DNA of 64,000 nt from Pseudomonadota bacterium (lineage in GTDB: Bacteria; Myxococcota_A; Polyangia; Haliangiales; Haliangiaceae): positions 62,001 to 126,000 of the forward strand of contig JAKSDA010000122.1 in the NCBI GenBank assembly GCA_022360315.1, written 5' to 3'. Made by a program: the position numbers and the translations under genes. The notes under the pieces were generated by a model. The model saw nothing but the letters and a program-made list of their open reading frames with translations, was not told the origin of the DNA and made no database searches. Shown here piece after piece: positions 54,619 through 63,796 of the stretch (positions within the stretch are counted from its first letter, which is position 1; each line of letters begins with the position of its first letter).

Positions 54619-55665
54619 CTGCCAAAACCCAAAAAAAACCTCGCCTGGCCAGGTAGTCGATTGCTCGTGTGCGGCGGGGCAGTGATGTGGTCGCTGGGCG
54701 GTGCGGGTGGATGCCTCGGCCCACAAGTCGATGACACGGAGCCGAGGCCCGGCCGCGTCCGGCCGCCGGGAACTCAGCTTGCCGCTCTGTCCGAAACGGA
54801 CCCCGTGGCTGCCGCGCAGATCGCCGAGTTAGACGGCGTGGACGGCGTGGTGCCGGCGCTGTCCGGTTTTGCCGAGGGGCGCTCGATCCAGTACTGGGAT
54901 TTTGGCCCGGCGCCGCACTTTGCCACACCCCTCTATTATCTCTCCAACCCCGACACGGGCCAGTTTCTCGATCATCCGCCCATCTTCGACATGGTTCCGG
55001 GCGACCCGCGCTACAGTCCATTTTGGACCGTGTTCGCGGTACCTGCGAACCCGAGCTACCGAGGCGAAGTGCTGCCCTCGGTCGCTGCCATCGAGGAAGC
55101 GCAGCGGCTCGGTCTGGTCGGTGCGGCCGAGAACACCGGCAACTATGTCAACTGTCCCGTTGTGGCCGATGGCGTGACCCTCGACCCGGGTGACGGCCGC
55201 ACTCCGCTATCTCCCCGAACAGGATTCTATCGCGGTTCGACAGTGAGTCACTTCGACATGAACACGTTGCTCGGCCTGGCCGGCCAGCCGCTGGCCGATT
55301 ACGGCACCGACGTCCCTGTGGGCGATATCTTTCGCATCCGCCGGGCGGGCGGCGAGCCCATGTCCGAGCCGGTCCGGGGGGTGGATATCACCGGCGATGG
55401 CGATGTCCTGGATACCAACGACATCATTTCATCGCGATCCTCGAGCCATCTTTTGCGTCGGGTGTCGGTCGCGGTTGGCGGTGCGAATTTGCAGCTCATC
55501 GACGATACCCGGGACGATGCGGTATCGACGCTCATGTCGGGCGATCAGCTGTTTTCCAGGAGCGACGATGGGCTCGAGCCCAATACCGATGTAGTGGTCG
55601 CTTTCGACATCACAGCCGAGCTGGTCAATCATCCCTTTCGCGTCCGGCAGGGGGCGATTCGGTGA
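54619..55665 (+). CDS. Lipoprotein of unknown function next to the cytochrome
   Basis: About 348 residues. The best-supported start is a CTG at 54619, with AGGAG eight bases before it; TTG (54661) and GTG (54667) are alternatives. From the CTG a basic N-region, hydrophobic core and lipobox-like 'GGAGGC' (Cys32) follow, so it is exported and probably lipidated. No ATG lies at a useful position. The mature protein is rich in Pro, Asp and Gly ('LYYLSNPDTGQFLDHPPIF', 'DITGDGDVLDTNDI'); the latter is a calcium-loop-like repeat. I recognise no family. The next gene's start overlaps its stop (GTGA). Confidence 0.65.
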   Translation: MPKPKKNLAWPGSRLLVCGGAVMWSLGGAGGCLGPQVDDTEPRPGRVRPPGTQLAALSETDPVAAAQIAELDGVDGVVPALSGFAEGRSIQYWDFGPAPHFATPLYYLSNPDTGQFLDHPPIFDMVPGDPRYSPFWTVFAVPANPSYRGEVLPSVAAIEEAQRLGLVGAAENTGNYVNCPVVADGVTLDPGDGRTPLSPRTGFYRGSTVSHFDMNTLLGLAGQPLADYGTDVPVGDIFRIRRAGGEPMSEPVRGVDITGDGDVLDTNDIISSRSSSHLLRRVSVAVGGANLQLIDDTRDDAVSTLMSGDQLFSRSDDGLEPNTDVVVAFDITAELVNHPFRVRQGAIR

Positions 55666-56132
55666 AAGCGGGGGGCTGGGCCGGGCTTTTTCCGGTCATG
55701 GCAACGATGGGCGCGGTGGGCTGTTTTGACGCCGTCGAGCCGGACGTCGGTCCGCCCTTGCACGATTTCTGCCAAAACGAGGACAGCGATCCCAGCAGGG
55801 ACGTCGAGTTTACCCGCGACATCGTTCGAGGTATCTTTGTCGACTCCAACATCGCCTGTTACGATTGCCACACTGCCGACGGTCGGACCCCACTTGGCCT
55901 CGAGGTCGGCGGTCTCGATCTGTCGAGTTATTCCGGGCTCCGGTCCGGAGGCGCGGTTGGCGGCCCCGACCTGGTGGTTGTCGGACGACCATGCGAGAGT
56001 ATTCTCGTGCAAAAAATCTCTGCTGGCCCGCCGTTCGGCTCGCGGATGCCGCTCGACGGGCCGCCGTTTCTCGACAACGAGCAGCGCCAGCTGATCATCG
56101 ACTGGATCGCGGAAGGAGCCCGTGACAACTGA
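55662..56132 (+). CDS. Lipoprotein c-type cytochrome
   Basis: A 156-residue protein. The signal ends at a lipobox with Cys21 ('MATMGAVGC'), so it is a lipoprotein. It has one heme motif 'CYDCH' (66-70) and a methionine in 'SRMPLDGPPFLDNEQRQLII' (~129), matching the distal ligand of class I cytochromes c; the last helix 'DWIAEGARDN' fits the fold. It should carry electrons at the membrane surface. The GTG start overlaps the preceding lipoprotein's stop, and the porin gene's start overlaps its end by 11 bases. Confidence 0.85.
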   Translation: MKAGGWAGLFPVMATMGAVGCFDAVEPDVGPPLHDFCQNEDSDPSRDVEFTRDIVRGIFVDSNIACYDCHTADGRTPLGLEVGGLDLSSYSGLRSGGAVGGPDLVVVGRPCESILVQKISAGPPFGSRMPLDGPPFLDNEQRQLIIDWIAEGARDN

Positions 56133-57462
56133 AATCATCGGATATGCCAGCAGCGTTCGGGAAAAGTCCCGAGCGCCGCTACCATTCTTGGGCAAAGCCG
56201 TCCGGCGGATTCCCGCCGGGCGCCCCAGGTGCCCAAAATCGGCTGATCGCCGCTCTCGGCCGGGGCGCACGCAGATTGGGGAAAAACGATTTTTTCCCAA
56301 TGCTGCTAGAGAGGCGCCCGCGGTTGCCATCTGTCTGGCCGTTGCTCTGGCCGGCTTACTGGCCAGCGCAACAATGGCGTTTGGGCAGGAGCCGGAACGC
56401 ACGTTTGTCGGCTCGGTCCAGCTCGATTACCTCGTGGTGCCGACCGATTCAGTGGCCCGCGATCACGCGTTCGACGGCGCCACGGTTGAGCTTTCGCTGA
56501 AACTGGTCACCGACCACAGCGACAATATCACGTCCAGTGTCAAAGTCTGCGTCGCCTGTCATGGAATGGAGATCGGCATGGCGTTCTTCGATCTGCGTGT
56601 GTCCGACGTACTGAACGTCCGGGTTGGCCGATTCACCCCCTCGTTTGGCGAGTTTCCGCTGCGTCACGATCCGGCCAATCACCGAACCAGCGACAAGCCT
56701 CTGCCCTACGATATGGGGCGTATGCTGCGAATTCGCGAGTGGAATATGAGCGTCTTGCCGGCGCCCTGGGTGGACAACGGTGTCGAGGTGAGTGGAACTC
56801 ATTTTGTCGGCGATGCCCGATTCGATTATGCCGTGTTTTCCGTTGGTGGCCCACGCGCGGGTCGCGATCCCCAGGATTTCGACTTCACCCGGTCGCGAAA
56901 CCCGCAATTGTTTTATATCGACAACAACTCGCGGCCTGCGCTGGGCGGGCATGTGGGAGCCGAGTTTGACCTGTCGGAGACCATTATGGCCAGTGTCGGT
57001 TTGTCGGTGATGGGCGGGACCTACGATCCGGACAACCAGCATGGCTTTCTGATCGCCGGTATCGATGCGCTATGGCGTATCGATCGGCTGATCTTGCGGG
57101 CCGAATATCTTTTCCGCCGCACCGAGATGTCGCTCGGCGACGATCCATACAGCCGTTTTCGCTACGGTCCCGGTGAAGACGGAGTGTTTTCTGACTATTT
57201 TGTGAAACACGGTTTTTACATCGAAGCCGAGCGACCGGTGGGCAAATTTGATTTTGTGGCCCGATTCGACGGCCTGCGCCGGGTCGGCAATGTGGTCAGC
57301 ACCAGTCCGCTTCGCTCCACGAGCACGCTTTTGCGCTATACCGGTGCGGTTTCCTACCGGATCCACGGGCCGATACGGATCAAGACCAGCGTCGAGGTGT
57401 ACGATTTCAGCGATTTTTCCGACGAGCTCGCGATTCACGCCGGCCTCGCCGGCTCGTTTTGA
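56122..57462 (+). CDS. Outer-membrane barrel protein with a CxxCH motif
   Basis: A 446-residue protein. A long basic N-terminus leads to a signal-like helix ('AVAICLAVALAGLLASATMA', ~66-85). The rest is alternating beta strands with aromatic ends, typical of a porin ('FVGSVQLDYLV', 'VRVGRFTPSFGEFPLRHD', 'LRAEYLFRRTE', ending 'HAGLAGSF' with terminal Phe). Within it lies 'VKVCVACHGMEIGMAFFDL', a c-type heme-binding motif at residues ~143-147. The start, GTG at 56122, overlaps the cytochrome gene. Together with the two upstream lipoproteins it could form an electron conduit through the outer membrane. Confidence 0.8.
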   Translation: MTTEIIGYASSVREKSRAPLPFLGKAVRRIPAGRPRCPKSADRRSRPGRTQIGEKRFFPNAAREAPAVAICLAVALAGLLASATMAFGQEPERTFVGSVQLDYLVVPTDSVARDHAFDGATVELSLKLVTDHSDNITSSVKVCVACHGMEIGMAFFDLRVSDVLNVRVGRFTPSFGEFPLRHDPANHRTSDKPLPYDMGRMLRIREWNMSVLPAPWVDNGVEVSGTHFVGDARFDYAVFSVGGPRAGRDPQDFDFTRSRNPQLFYIDNNSRPALGGHVGAEFDLSETIMASVGLSVMGGTYDPDNQHGFLIAGIDALWRIDRLILRAEYLFRRTEMSLGDDPYSRFRYGPGEDGVFSDYFVKHGFYIEAERPVGKFDFVARFDGLRRVGNVVSTSPLRSTSTLLRYTGAVSYRIHGPIRIKTSVEVYDFSDFSDELAIHAGLAGSF

Positions 57463-57486
57463 CCTCGCGGTGTTTGCCGTTGCATC

Positions 57487-60400
57487 TTATCGGGCCGGCC
57501 GGTCGAAGCCGGGGATGAGAATGCGGGCGAAGCGGCCGGGGGCGTGTATGCCGTGCTCGGTCATCCATCGGTCGGCTGCGGCGATCTCGCTGTGGCCGCG
57601 TGCGGGGTCGAGGATCGCGCCGCGACAGCGGCGGGCTGCATGGGCGTACATCGCCATCTCGGCCCGTTCGAAATCGTCGATGGCCAGGGCCAGATATCTG
57701 TCAGAAGCCTTCCTGTCACGGTGTAAAAACGCAGCGGATGCGCGGATGGAGGCGGCCATTGCCCGCGCCCATGGCATGCGCTCGCGCTCCAGCTTGCCGG
57801 CACATCGCCTGGCGATGTGCAAGGCGCGGGAATGGGTGCCGGCATGGTGGCCGGCCGCAGCCAGGGCGAGATTGGCCCGCGCGCGCAGATGATTGGCAAA
57901 GATGCGCACCTGCTGGACGCGGGTGAGCAGTGAGCGGGTAAAGAGCGGCCAGGCCGATTCCACTCGATGGTGCGCAGACCTGCCGTCGCCGTGGTATAGA
58001 TCGATGTGAGTCTGAGCCAGCAGATCGTAATAGTGCTGGACGTGAAAAGCCCCCTCTTCTGTGGGTATCCATTGTCGCGCTTGGCGCGCATAGGCCCGTG
58101 CCCGGTCCGGCTCGTCCAGGGCCAGCCAGGCGGCGTTGAGATGGCCGCTGCGCAAGCCGATGGCGGCGTAGAGATCGTCGCGTTCCTCGGCCTCAGTGAT
58201 GTGGGCTGGCAGCGTGTCCTGCACTGTGCGGACGTCGCCGAGCATATAGGCCGATGCAAGATGGAACTGCCGCATGGTGGCGACTTCGAATCGAGTACCC
58301 CGGGGCAGTGCGAGCATCAACTGCTCGGCCTCGCGGCAAGTGACCATGGCCTGTCGCCACTCGCCGAACAGATAGGCCGCGACGCCCTCGGCTGCAGTCG
58401 CCCAGGCCACGGCCTTTGGGTCGCCGGTTTGCTCGGCCAGGTGGCGGGCTTCGGCGAGTAATCGGTTGGTTCGTTCGCGGCCGAATCCACCGGGGTTGGT
58501 GGCGTAGGCCGCCTCGACTGCAATGGCCCGGGCGACCCGCTGCGGCTCGCCCGCGGCCAGAGCGAGAGCGAGATGACGGGCTTGAAAAAGAGCTCCGCAG
58601 ACCGGGTTGACCAGAGACAGGGATGCCGCCGCCACCCAGCAGGTATCGAGGCGCACCCGTTGCCAGGGCGACAGCTCGTCTTCGCTGCGCTGGCGATAGC
58701 GGCGTCCGCGCAGGCGCAACCAGGCCCGGCGCAATGCCAGGCGCATGATCGCCCGCCGCGGAGACGGCGGAACGGTGAATCCCACGGCGCTGAGCACTCG
58801 ATCCAGCGCAGCCATGCCCTCGGCGAGATAGCCGCTGCGGATGAACTGCTCGGCCGCCTGGCGCTGCAACTCCAGGGCGTGGAAACTCCCCTGTGTACCG
58901 GGAGTCTCGATGGCCTCGACCGCCTGTGATGCGGCGAGATACTCGCGCGCGGCTTCTGCGCCGCGGCCGGCGTTGACCAGCGCGTCGGCCAGGGCAATGC
59001 CCAGTCGCACGGATCGCCGGTTCTCCGGCCGGCCCGGCAGAGAAGCGGGATCGACCTCCAGGCAGATTCGGTACAGCCGGGTGGCGCGGTCGAAGGCCAG
59101 GCTTTGGCTGGCCTTGCGCGCGGCGTTTTCGTAGAACGTCACCGCGCGAGTGTCGTCGCCAGCGGCACGCCAGTGAGCGGCCAGAAATTCGGGATCTGTG
59201 TCGACCTGGTGCTCGAGTGCGAGGGCCAGCCTGCGGTGGAGGTGCCGCCTGGGCTCGGCATCCAGATGGGCGAGCACGGCCTCGCGGATCCGGGTGTGAA
59301 AGGCGTCGATCAGGTCGCTGGCGCGATTTCCGGTGCTGATCGCGAGGCGGGCGCCGATCAGCGCGGCAATCCGGCGATCGAACCCCTGTGGGTCGACCGT
59401 GATTATCGACGCGACGGCCTGTCGCGACAGCGGGCGTCCGGCGATGCACAGAAGTTCGAGGATGTCGGCTTCGATGGGCCCGAGTCGCCGGATATGCCAC
59501 CGAATGGCCTCATCGAGGCTCATGACCTGGGGCGTGGTTCCGGAGCTTCCGGCCGCGAGGCGATGCCTAACCAGGACATCGAGAAAGAGAGGATGGCCGC
59601 GCGATTCCTCGACGAGTGTATCGACGTCGATATGTCCGCTGCTGGCCGAGGTGAGTCGGGCGACCAGTTCGCGGGCGTCCCCGGGCGGCAGACAGGTGAT
59701 CTCGAGATCGTGTACTTCACAGGGAAAGGCCGAGCGCAGGGCATTCATGTCCCAGCGTCCTTGTGCGGCACCCGACAGACTGCGGACCGTAGCGATCAGC
59801 AGCAGGCCGGGCGCATTGGGCGGGTGCAAGAGCTGGCCGAGCAATGCGAGGCTGTCCCGGTCGGTCCACTGAAGATCATCAATGATCAAGATCAGCGGCC
59901 TCTGCTCGGCCAGATTGGCCAAGAGCTGGCGCAGCGCTGCGAACGCCAGACTGCGATGCCGGTAGCCCGGCAGCGTGTCCGCGTTTTGCTGCGGCTGGTC
60001 GGCCAGTGCCGGGACCCGGCGCAACACCGGAAATAGCTGGGTGAGCAATGCGGTGCGGCGCGGGATCAAGGTCTCGACGAACGCATCCGACAGGCTGCAA
60101 AGGTAGCCGGCAAGCGTATCGACCAGCTCGTCCACGGCCTTGTACGGTACGGATTCTCGCTGATAGCAGCGGCCGGCCAGGACCACCGGATCGGATTCTT
60201 TGCGGACTAGCCTGGCGAACTGGCGTACCACTGAGGTCTTGCCCACCCCGGACTGGCCGGAAAGCAAGCACACGACGGGCGCGTTGCGCCGGACGCGAGA
60301 CAGCTGTTGACGCAGGGCCGACAATTCGCGCTCGCGACCGACAAACCCGACCGGCCCGGCAGAGGCATGGGGGCCGCTTCCCGTCACGACCGACGAGTCG

Positions 60401-61425
60401 GTCACTCCCCACAGCCGCGCCAGCACCTGGTCGCCGCTCGGCCGCATGGCCGGATCGATGCGCAGAAGCTCGGTGCAAAGGTCGCTCAGATCGCGCGGAA
60501 CGCCGGCTCGGTATTCCGCCGGAGGGGTCGGCTCGAGCCTGGTCTTGGCGCGCAGCATATCCGGCCCCGACCCGTCGAACGGCGTAGCTCCGGTGAGCGC
60601 GAGATAGAGGACGACGCCGACGCTGTACCAGTCGGCAGCGGCGCCGACGTCGGCCTGCCGGGCCTGTTCGGGGGCCATGTAACGCACTGTTCCGATCAGG
60701 CGGTTGCGTTCGGTGATGGTGTCGCGCCCGACGTCGGAGACCAGGCCGAAGTCGAGCAAGACCACGCGACCATCTCCGGTCACCATGATGTTGGACGGTT
60801 TGATATCGCGGTGTACTTTGCCGGCGCTGTGTAACGCTTGCACGCCCTCGGCCAGCTGGACAGTGGCGGCGCGCAGACGGACCTCGTTGAACGAGACGCC
60901 CGACCGATCGCCGTCGGGATAACGGTCGCCAGCGCGGTTATCGTCGTGGCCGCCCTTGCCCGGCGGCAAGACCACCGGCCCGGAGCCCAGGGCGATCCGG
61001 TCAGTTGTCCTGGTCGAGTCAGTGCTCGACATCTCCCAGGGCAATTCGGCGACCGGCTCAAATGCGCCTGGCCGCTCCGATCCCTGGGGATCCCGCCTCG
61101 CATTCGCTGTCGGGACGTCCGGCTGGAGGCGTACATAGCGGACGAAATCGACCCCGCGGATGAGCTCCATGGTGAAGAAGAGCCGCCCGTCGACCTCGAA
61201 TAGCTCGCCCAGGTTGACCAGATTGGGATGGGCGAGATGAGCCAGCGAGCGAAACTCGTTCTTGAACCGCAATAGCGCATTGGCGTTGCTGGTGCGCAGA
61301 GTCTTGAGGGCCACGCGCTGATTCGATTCGCGGTCGAGCGCCTCGTACACCACGCCCATACCGCCGGCTCCCAATCGGCGGATCACATCGAAGCGCTCAG
61401 TGCCCTGAAACCCGGTTAGCTGCAT
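57487..61425 (-). CDS. Second giant Ser/Thr kinase-ATPase-TPR protein
   Basis: About 1312 residues. The kinase domain starts at once ('FDVIRRLGAGGMGVVYEALD', 'HRDIKPSNIMVT', 'LLDFGLVSD', 'YMAPEQ') and has a ~60-residue Gly/Asp-rich insert near 150-185. The ATPase domain follows ('LSGQSGVGKTSVVRQF' near 400; 'LILIIDDLQWTDRDS' near 520) and the last ~550 residues are TPR-like. It resembles the protein at 6882-10913 in overall design but differs in sequence. The ATG at 61425 begins 'MQLTGFQGTERFDVI', a common start for such kinases; a TTG at 61527 would add 34 residues. It ends 24 bases from the convergent porin gene. Confidence 0.92.
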   Translation of the reverse strand: MQLTGFQGTERFDVIRRLGAGGMGVVYEALDRESNQRVALKTLRTSNANALLRFKNEFRSLAHLAHPNLVNLGELFEVDGRLFFTMELIRGVDFVRYVRLQPDVPTANARRDPQGSERPGAFEPVAELPWEMSSTDSTRTTDRIALGSGPVVLPPGKGGHDDNRAGDRYPDGDRSGVSFNEVRLRAATVQLAEGVQALHSAGKVHRDIKPSNIMVTGDGRVVLLDFGLVSDVGRDTITERNRLIGTVRYMAPEQARQADVGAAADWYSVGVVLYLALTGATPFDGSGPDMLRAKTRLEPTPPAEYRAGVPRDLSDLCTELLRIDPAMRPSGDQVLARLWGVTDSSVVTGSGPHASAGPVGFVGRERELSALRQQLSRVRRNAPVVCLLSGQSGVGKTSVVRQFARLVRKESDPVVLAGRCYQRESVPYKAVDELVDTLAGYLCSLSDAFVETLIPRRTALLTQLFPVLRRVPALADQPQQNADTLPGYRHRSLAFAALRQLLANLAEQRPLILIIDDLQWTDRDSLALLGQLLHPPNAPGLLLIATVRSLSGAAQGRWDMNALRSAFPCEVHDLEITCLPPGDARELVARLTSASSGHIDVDTLVEESRGHPLFLDVLVRHRLAAGSSGTTPQVMSLDEAIRWHIRRLGPIEADILELLCIAGRPLSRQAVASIITVDPQGFDRRIAALIGARLAISTGNRASDLIDAFHTRIREAVLAHLDAEPRRHLHRRLALALEHQVDTDPEFLAAHWRAAGDDTRAVTFYENAARKASQSLAFDRATRLYRICLEVDPASLPGRPENRRSVRLGIALADALVNAGRGAEAAREYLAASQAVEAIETPGTQGSFHALELQRQAAEQFIRSGYLAEGMAALDRVLSAVGFTVPPSPRRAIMRLALRRAWLRLRGRRYRQRSEDELSPWQRVRLDTCWVAAASLSLVNPVCGALFQARHLALALAAGEPQRVARAIAVEAAYATNPGGFGRERTNRLLAEARHLAEQTGDPKAVAWATAAEGVAAYLFGEWRQAMVTCREAEQLMLALPRGTRFEVATMRQFHLASAYMLGDVRTVQDTLPAHITEAEERDDLYAAIGLRSGHLNAAWLALDEPDRARAYARQARQWIPTEEGAFHVQHYYDLLAQTHIDLYHGDGRSAHHRVESAWPLFTRSLLTRVQQVRIFANHLRARANLALAAAGHHAGTHSRALHIARRCAGKLERERMPWARAMAASIRASAAFLHRDRKASDRYLALAIDDFERAEMAMYAHAARRCRGAILDPARGHSEIAAADRWMTEHGIHAPGRFARILIPGFDRPAR

Positions 61426-61611
61426 GGTGAAGACAGGTAGGTGCAGGTGCCACGATACGACAGGAACCGCATCCGTGTCATCGACCTGTCGAGCAACCCA
61501 GGTTCGCCTCGACGTCTTGGTACGCAATGCGACGTGGCGTTGTCGCGGAGCAGAATGATCGGGAATTCGATCGGTCGCAGTGATTGGCCCGACCGCAGCG
61601 TGTTACCAGCT

Positions 61612-62496
61612 CTATTTGAGATTCCACGAGCGATGCTCGCGGAGCTGATCGAGGACCGCTTGCAGCTGGTCGGCATCAGAGGTTTCCAGTCGAGCCTCGC
61701 GGGCGGGGCCGAGGGCCACATCCAGGGCCTGGCACAATGCGCGTATGGCCTGGCGGGTTAGCTGGAGTCCGTCGGATTTGCCCTCGCTGTAGCTATTGGC
61801 CTTCAGCTCGACGATGACTGGATTGTCTCTGTCGATGAGAGCCCGGGCCACTGCATTGTCGGCTTCCACTGCCTCGATAAGGGCGCGCACCTTGACCGGA
61901 CTGCGCAAACAGCGGTCTGTGATGTACGAGTCCCTGGCCAGGTCGATCCAGTCCTCGTCGCCGGCCGACCATTCCTTGACCGGTCCGGCGGTGACGTGCC
62001 CTCCAGCGTCGCGGTGACGGCTGCTGGCCTCGCTGTCGCTGGCTTTCGCATAAATGGCAAACACCCGCCGCACCCCGCGTTCGATCAAATAGCGCGCGCG
62101 CTTGCGCAGACTGGCCTCGCTCTGTTTGTGCTTGATCTCGAAGGACAGCTCTTCGAGATATCGGTGGCCGTCGGTGTCGGTACCCCGCTTGCGGATGCAC
62201 GCATCGGTGGCAAAGTCGTTGTGTTCGGAGACCCGAGTCAGCAGTTCGGTGGAACCGACGTAGCCGTCCGCCACATGGGCGCGCAGCACATAGGCCATGT
62301 CGAACTGACAATCGGCATGGGGTGGCTCGGCCGGAGCCACTTCGATCACTTGACCATCGACCATCTCCCGATAGGTTTCGGGCTCGACCACATGCTCGTC
62401 GGGCGGCGGAGCGCCGGCGCCGGGCAATTCGAACCGATCCGGCCTGCTCGCGCCAGGAGCCAGATACATGGAGCCGGAGTCAGAACCGTTGCTCAT
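61612..62496 (-). CDS. Uma2-family (DUF820) putative nuclease
   Basis: About 294 residues. The middle ~150 residues carry the PD-(D/E)xK-like Uma2 core: 'YREMVDGQVIEVAPAEPPHA', 'CQFDMAYVLRAHV', 'DACIRKRGTDTDGHRYLEEL' and 'SFEIKHKQSEASLRKRARYL'. The E-x-K pair is in 'SFEIKHK'. The C-terminal ~80 residues are helical ('ELKANSYSEGKSDGLQLT'). Uma2 proteins are abundant in some bacteria and not functionally settled. The ATG at 62496 was chosen; the longer frame lacks domain similarity. No partner gene or transposase is adjacent. Confidence 0.78.
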   Translation of the reverse strand: MSNGSDSGSMYLAPGASRPDRFELPGAGAPPPDEHVVEPETYREMVDGQVIEVAPAEPPHADCQFDMAYVLRAHVADGYVGSTELLTRVSEHNDFATDACIRKRGTDTDGHRYLEELSFEIKHKQSEASLRKRARYLIERGVRRVFAIYAKASDSEASSRHRDAGGHVTAGPVKEWSAGDEDWIDLARDSYITDRCLRSPVKVRALIEAVEADNAVARALIDRDNPVIVELKANSYSEGKSDGLQLTRQAIRALCQALDVALGPAREARLETSDADQLQAVLDQLREHRSWNLK

Positions 62497-62620
62497 GACC
62501 GGAAAGGTAGCACAAAACTCGAGCTGCTGCACAGGGTGTCCCGGCGCATCGTGTTTTCCCGCCGGGCCGACCACTTGATCTGGCCCAGGCACCGTGGTTA
62601 GGTCCAGCGAGGAGAGTTTC

Positions 62621-63481
62621 ATGCGCGCTTTCATTCCGTTTGTCGCCCTGGTGGCGCTGTCGGTCACGACTGGATGCCCGAACAAAGAGCTCCACGCGTC
62701 GATCGAGGAGATGAACCGGGGCATCAAGGCCGCTCAATCGGGCAGCATCGAGACAGCCATCAAGCATCTGGATGAAGCGACCCGTCTCTATCCGGATAAT
62801 CACCAGGCGTGGTGGAATCTCGGCCAGCTCTACTTCCGCGATAAAAAGTGGGAGGAGGCGATCGAGTCGCTCAGCGAGGCAGTCCGGATCAACGGCAAGG
62901 ATTCCATGTATCAGATGCGCCTCGGCATCGCCTACTACGAGAGCGGCAATCGCTCCCAGGCGGCGACCCATCTCGAAGAAGCCGCCGAGCTCGAGAATCG
63001 ACTGGCCACAGCATACTATTATCTGGGCCTGGTCTACGAGGACAACGACGAGCCGCGCAAAGCGGCCGAGGCGTGGTCACAGGCGGCGCGGATCGACCCC
63101 TACGAGGGCAAATCGTTCGTCAGACTGGGCAAGATCTATCTCACCTGGGACATGGTCGATCACGCCATCAAAGTGCTGCAACTCGGTGCCCAGTACGTCA
63201 AGGGCGACGAGCGAACCAATGTCTTGCACTATTTGGGTCTCGCCTACGACGCCCAGGGAGCGTGGGACAGTGCCATCGAGGCGTACAGCCAGGCGCTCGA
63301 CGCCGATTCGGGCAATCTCGATGCCCGGTTTCAGCGTGGCCTGTCGTACGTCAAGAAAGGCGACAAAAGCAAGGCGCGCGCCGATCTCGAGGAATACGTC
63401 AAGAGTGCTCGGGGCAGCTCCGCGAGCAACTACAACAAACAAGAGGCCAACAAGGTGCTCTTCGCGCTCATCGCTCAGTGA
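62621..63481 (+). CDS. TPR lipoprotein
   Basis: About 286 residues starting after GCGAGGAGAG. A signal peptide and lipobox 'ALSVTTGCPN' (Cys19) mark it as a lipoprotein. About six TPR repeats follow ('AIKHLDEATRLYPDNHQAWW', 'AIESLSEAVRINGKDSMYQM', 'SAIEAYSQALDADSGNLDAR'), forming a helical scaffold. These proteins often take part in outer-membrane assembly, secretion or pilus machinery; partner unknown. Confidence 0.88.
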   Translation: MRAFIPFVALVALSVTTGCPNKELHASIEEMNRGIKAAQSGSIETAIKHLDEATRLYPDNHQAWWNLGQLYFRDKKWEEAIESLSEAVRINGKDSMYQMRLGIAYYESGNRSQAATHLEEAAELENRLATAYYYLGLVYEDNDEPRKAAEAWSQAARIDPYEGKSFVRLGKIYLTWDMVDHAIKVLQLGAQYVKGDERTNVLHYLGLAYDAQGAWDSAIEAYSQALDADSGNLDARFQRGLSYVKKGDKSKARADLEEYVKSARGSSASNYNKQEANKVLFALIAQ

Positions 63482-63796
63482 GATCTCGCCATCGCAAAAC
63501 CCGACAAGACAGACCAGCGTCCGGATCGGAGACAAACACGCCGTTCACCGGCAACCGCGATGGCGATCTCGCCTACATGAGGCCGCATTTTTGATATTCC
63601 GTCGCGGACGTGCCGGCACGGGATGCCAGGCGGAGTGTTTACAGAGCGGAGCGGACGGATGGCCGGCCATTCGATCGCTCGTGTGATTCCCGTAATTTCT
63701 CCACCCGATCAGCTGCTTACCCAGGGCTTCCCATGGTATAAGGTGACCCGGCAAACCCTGGCAACTTTCCCTGTAAAAGCAGGAGGATAGCCGCCA
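63482..63796. other. 315-bp intergenic region before the last gene
   Basis: No gene seen. A TATAAG at about 63736 may be the -10 element of a promoter for the next gene, but a matching -35 is not clear. The ribosome binding site GCAGGAGG lies 10 bases before its ATG. Confidence 0.35.
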
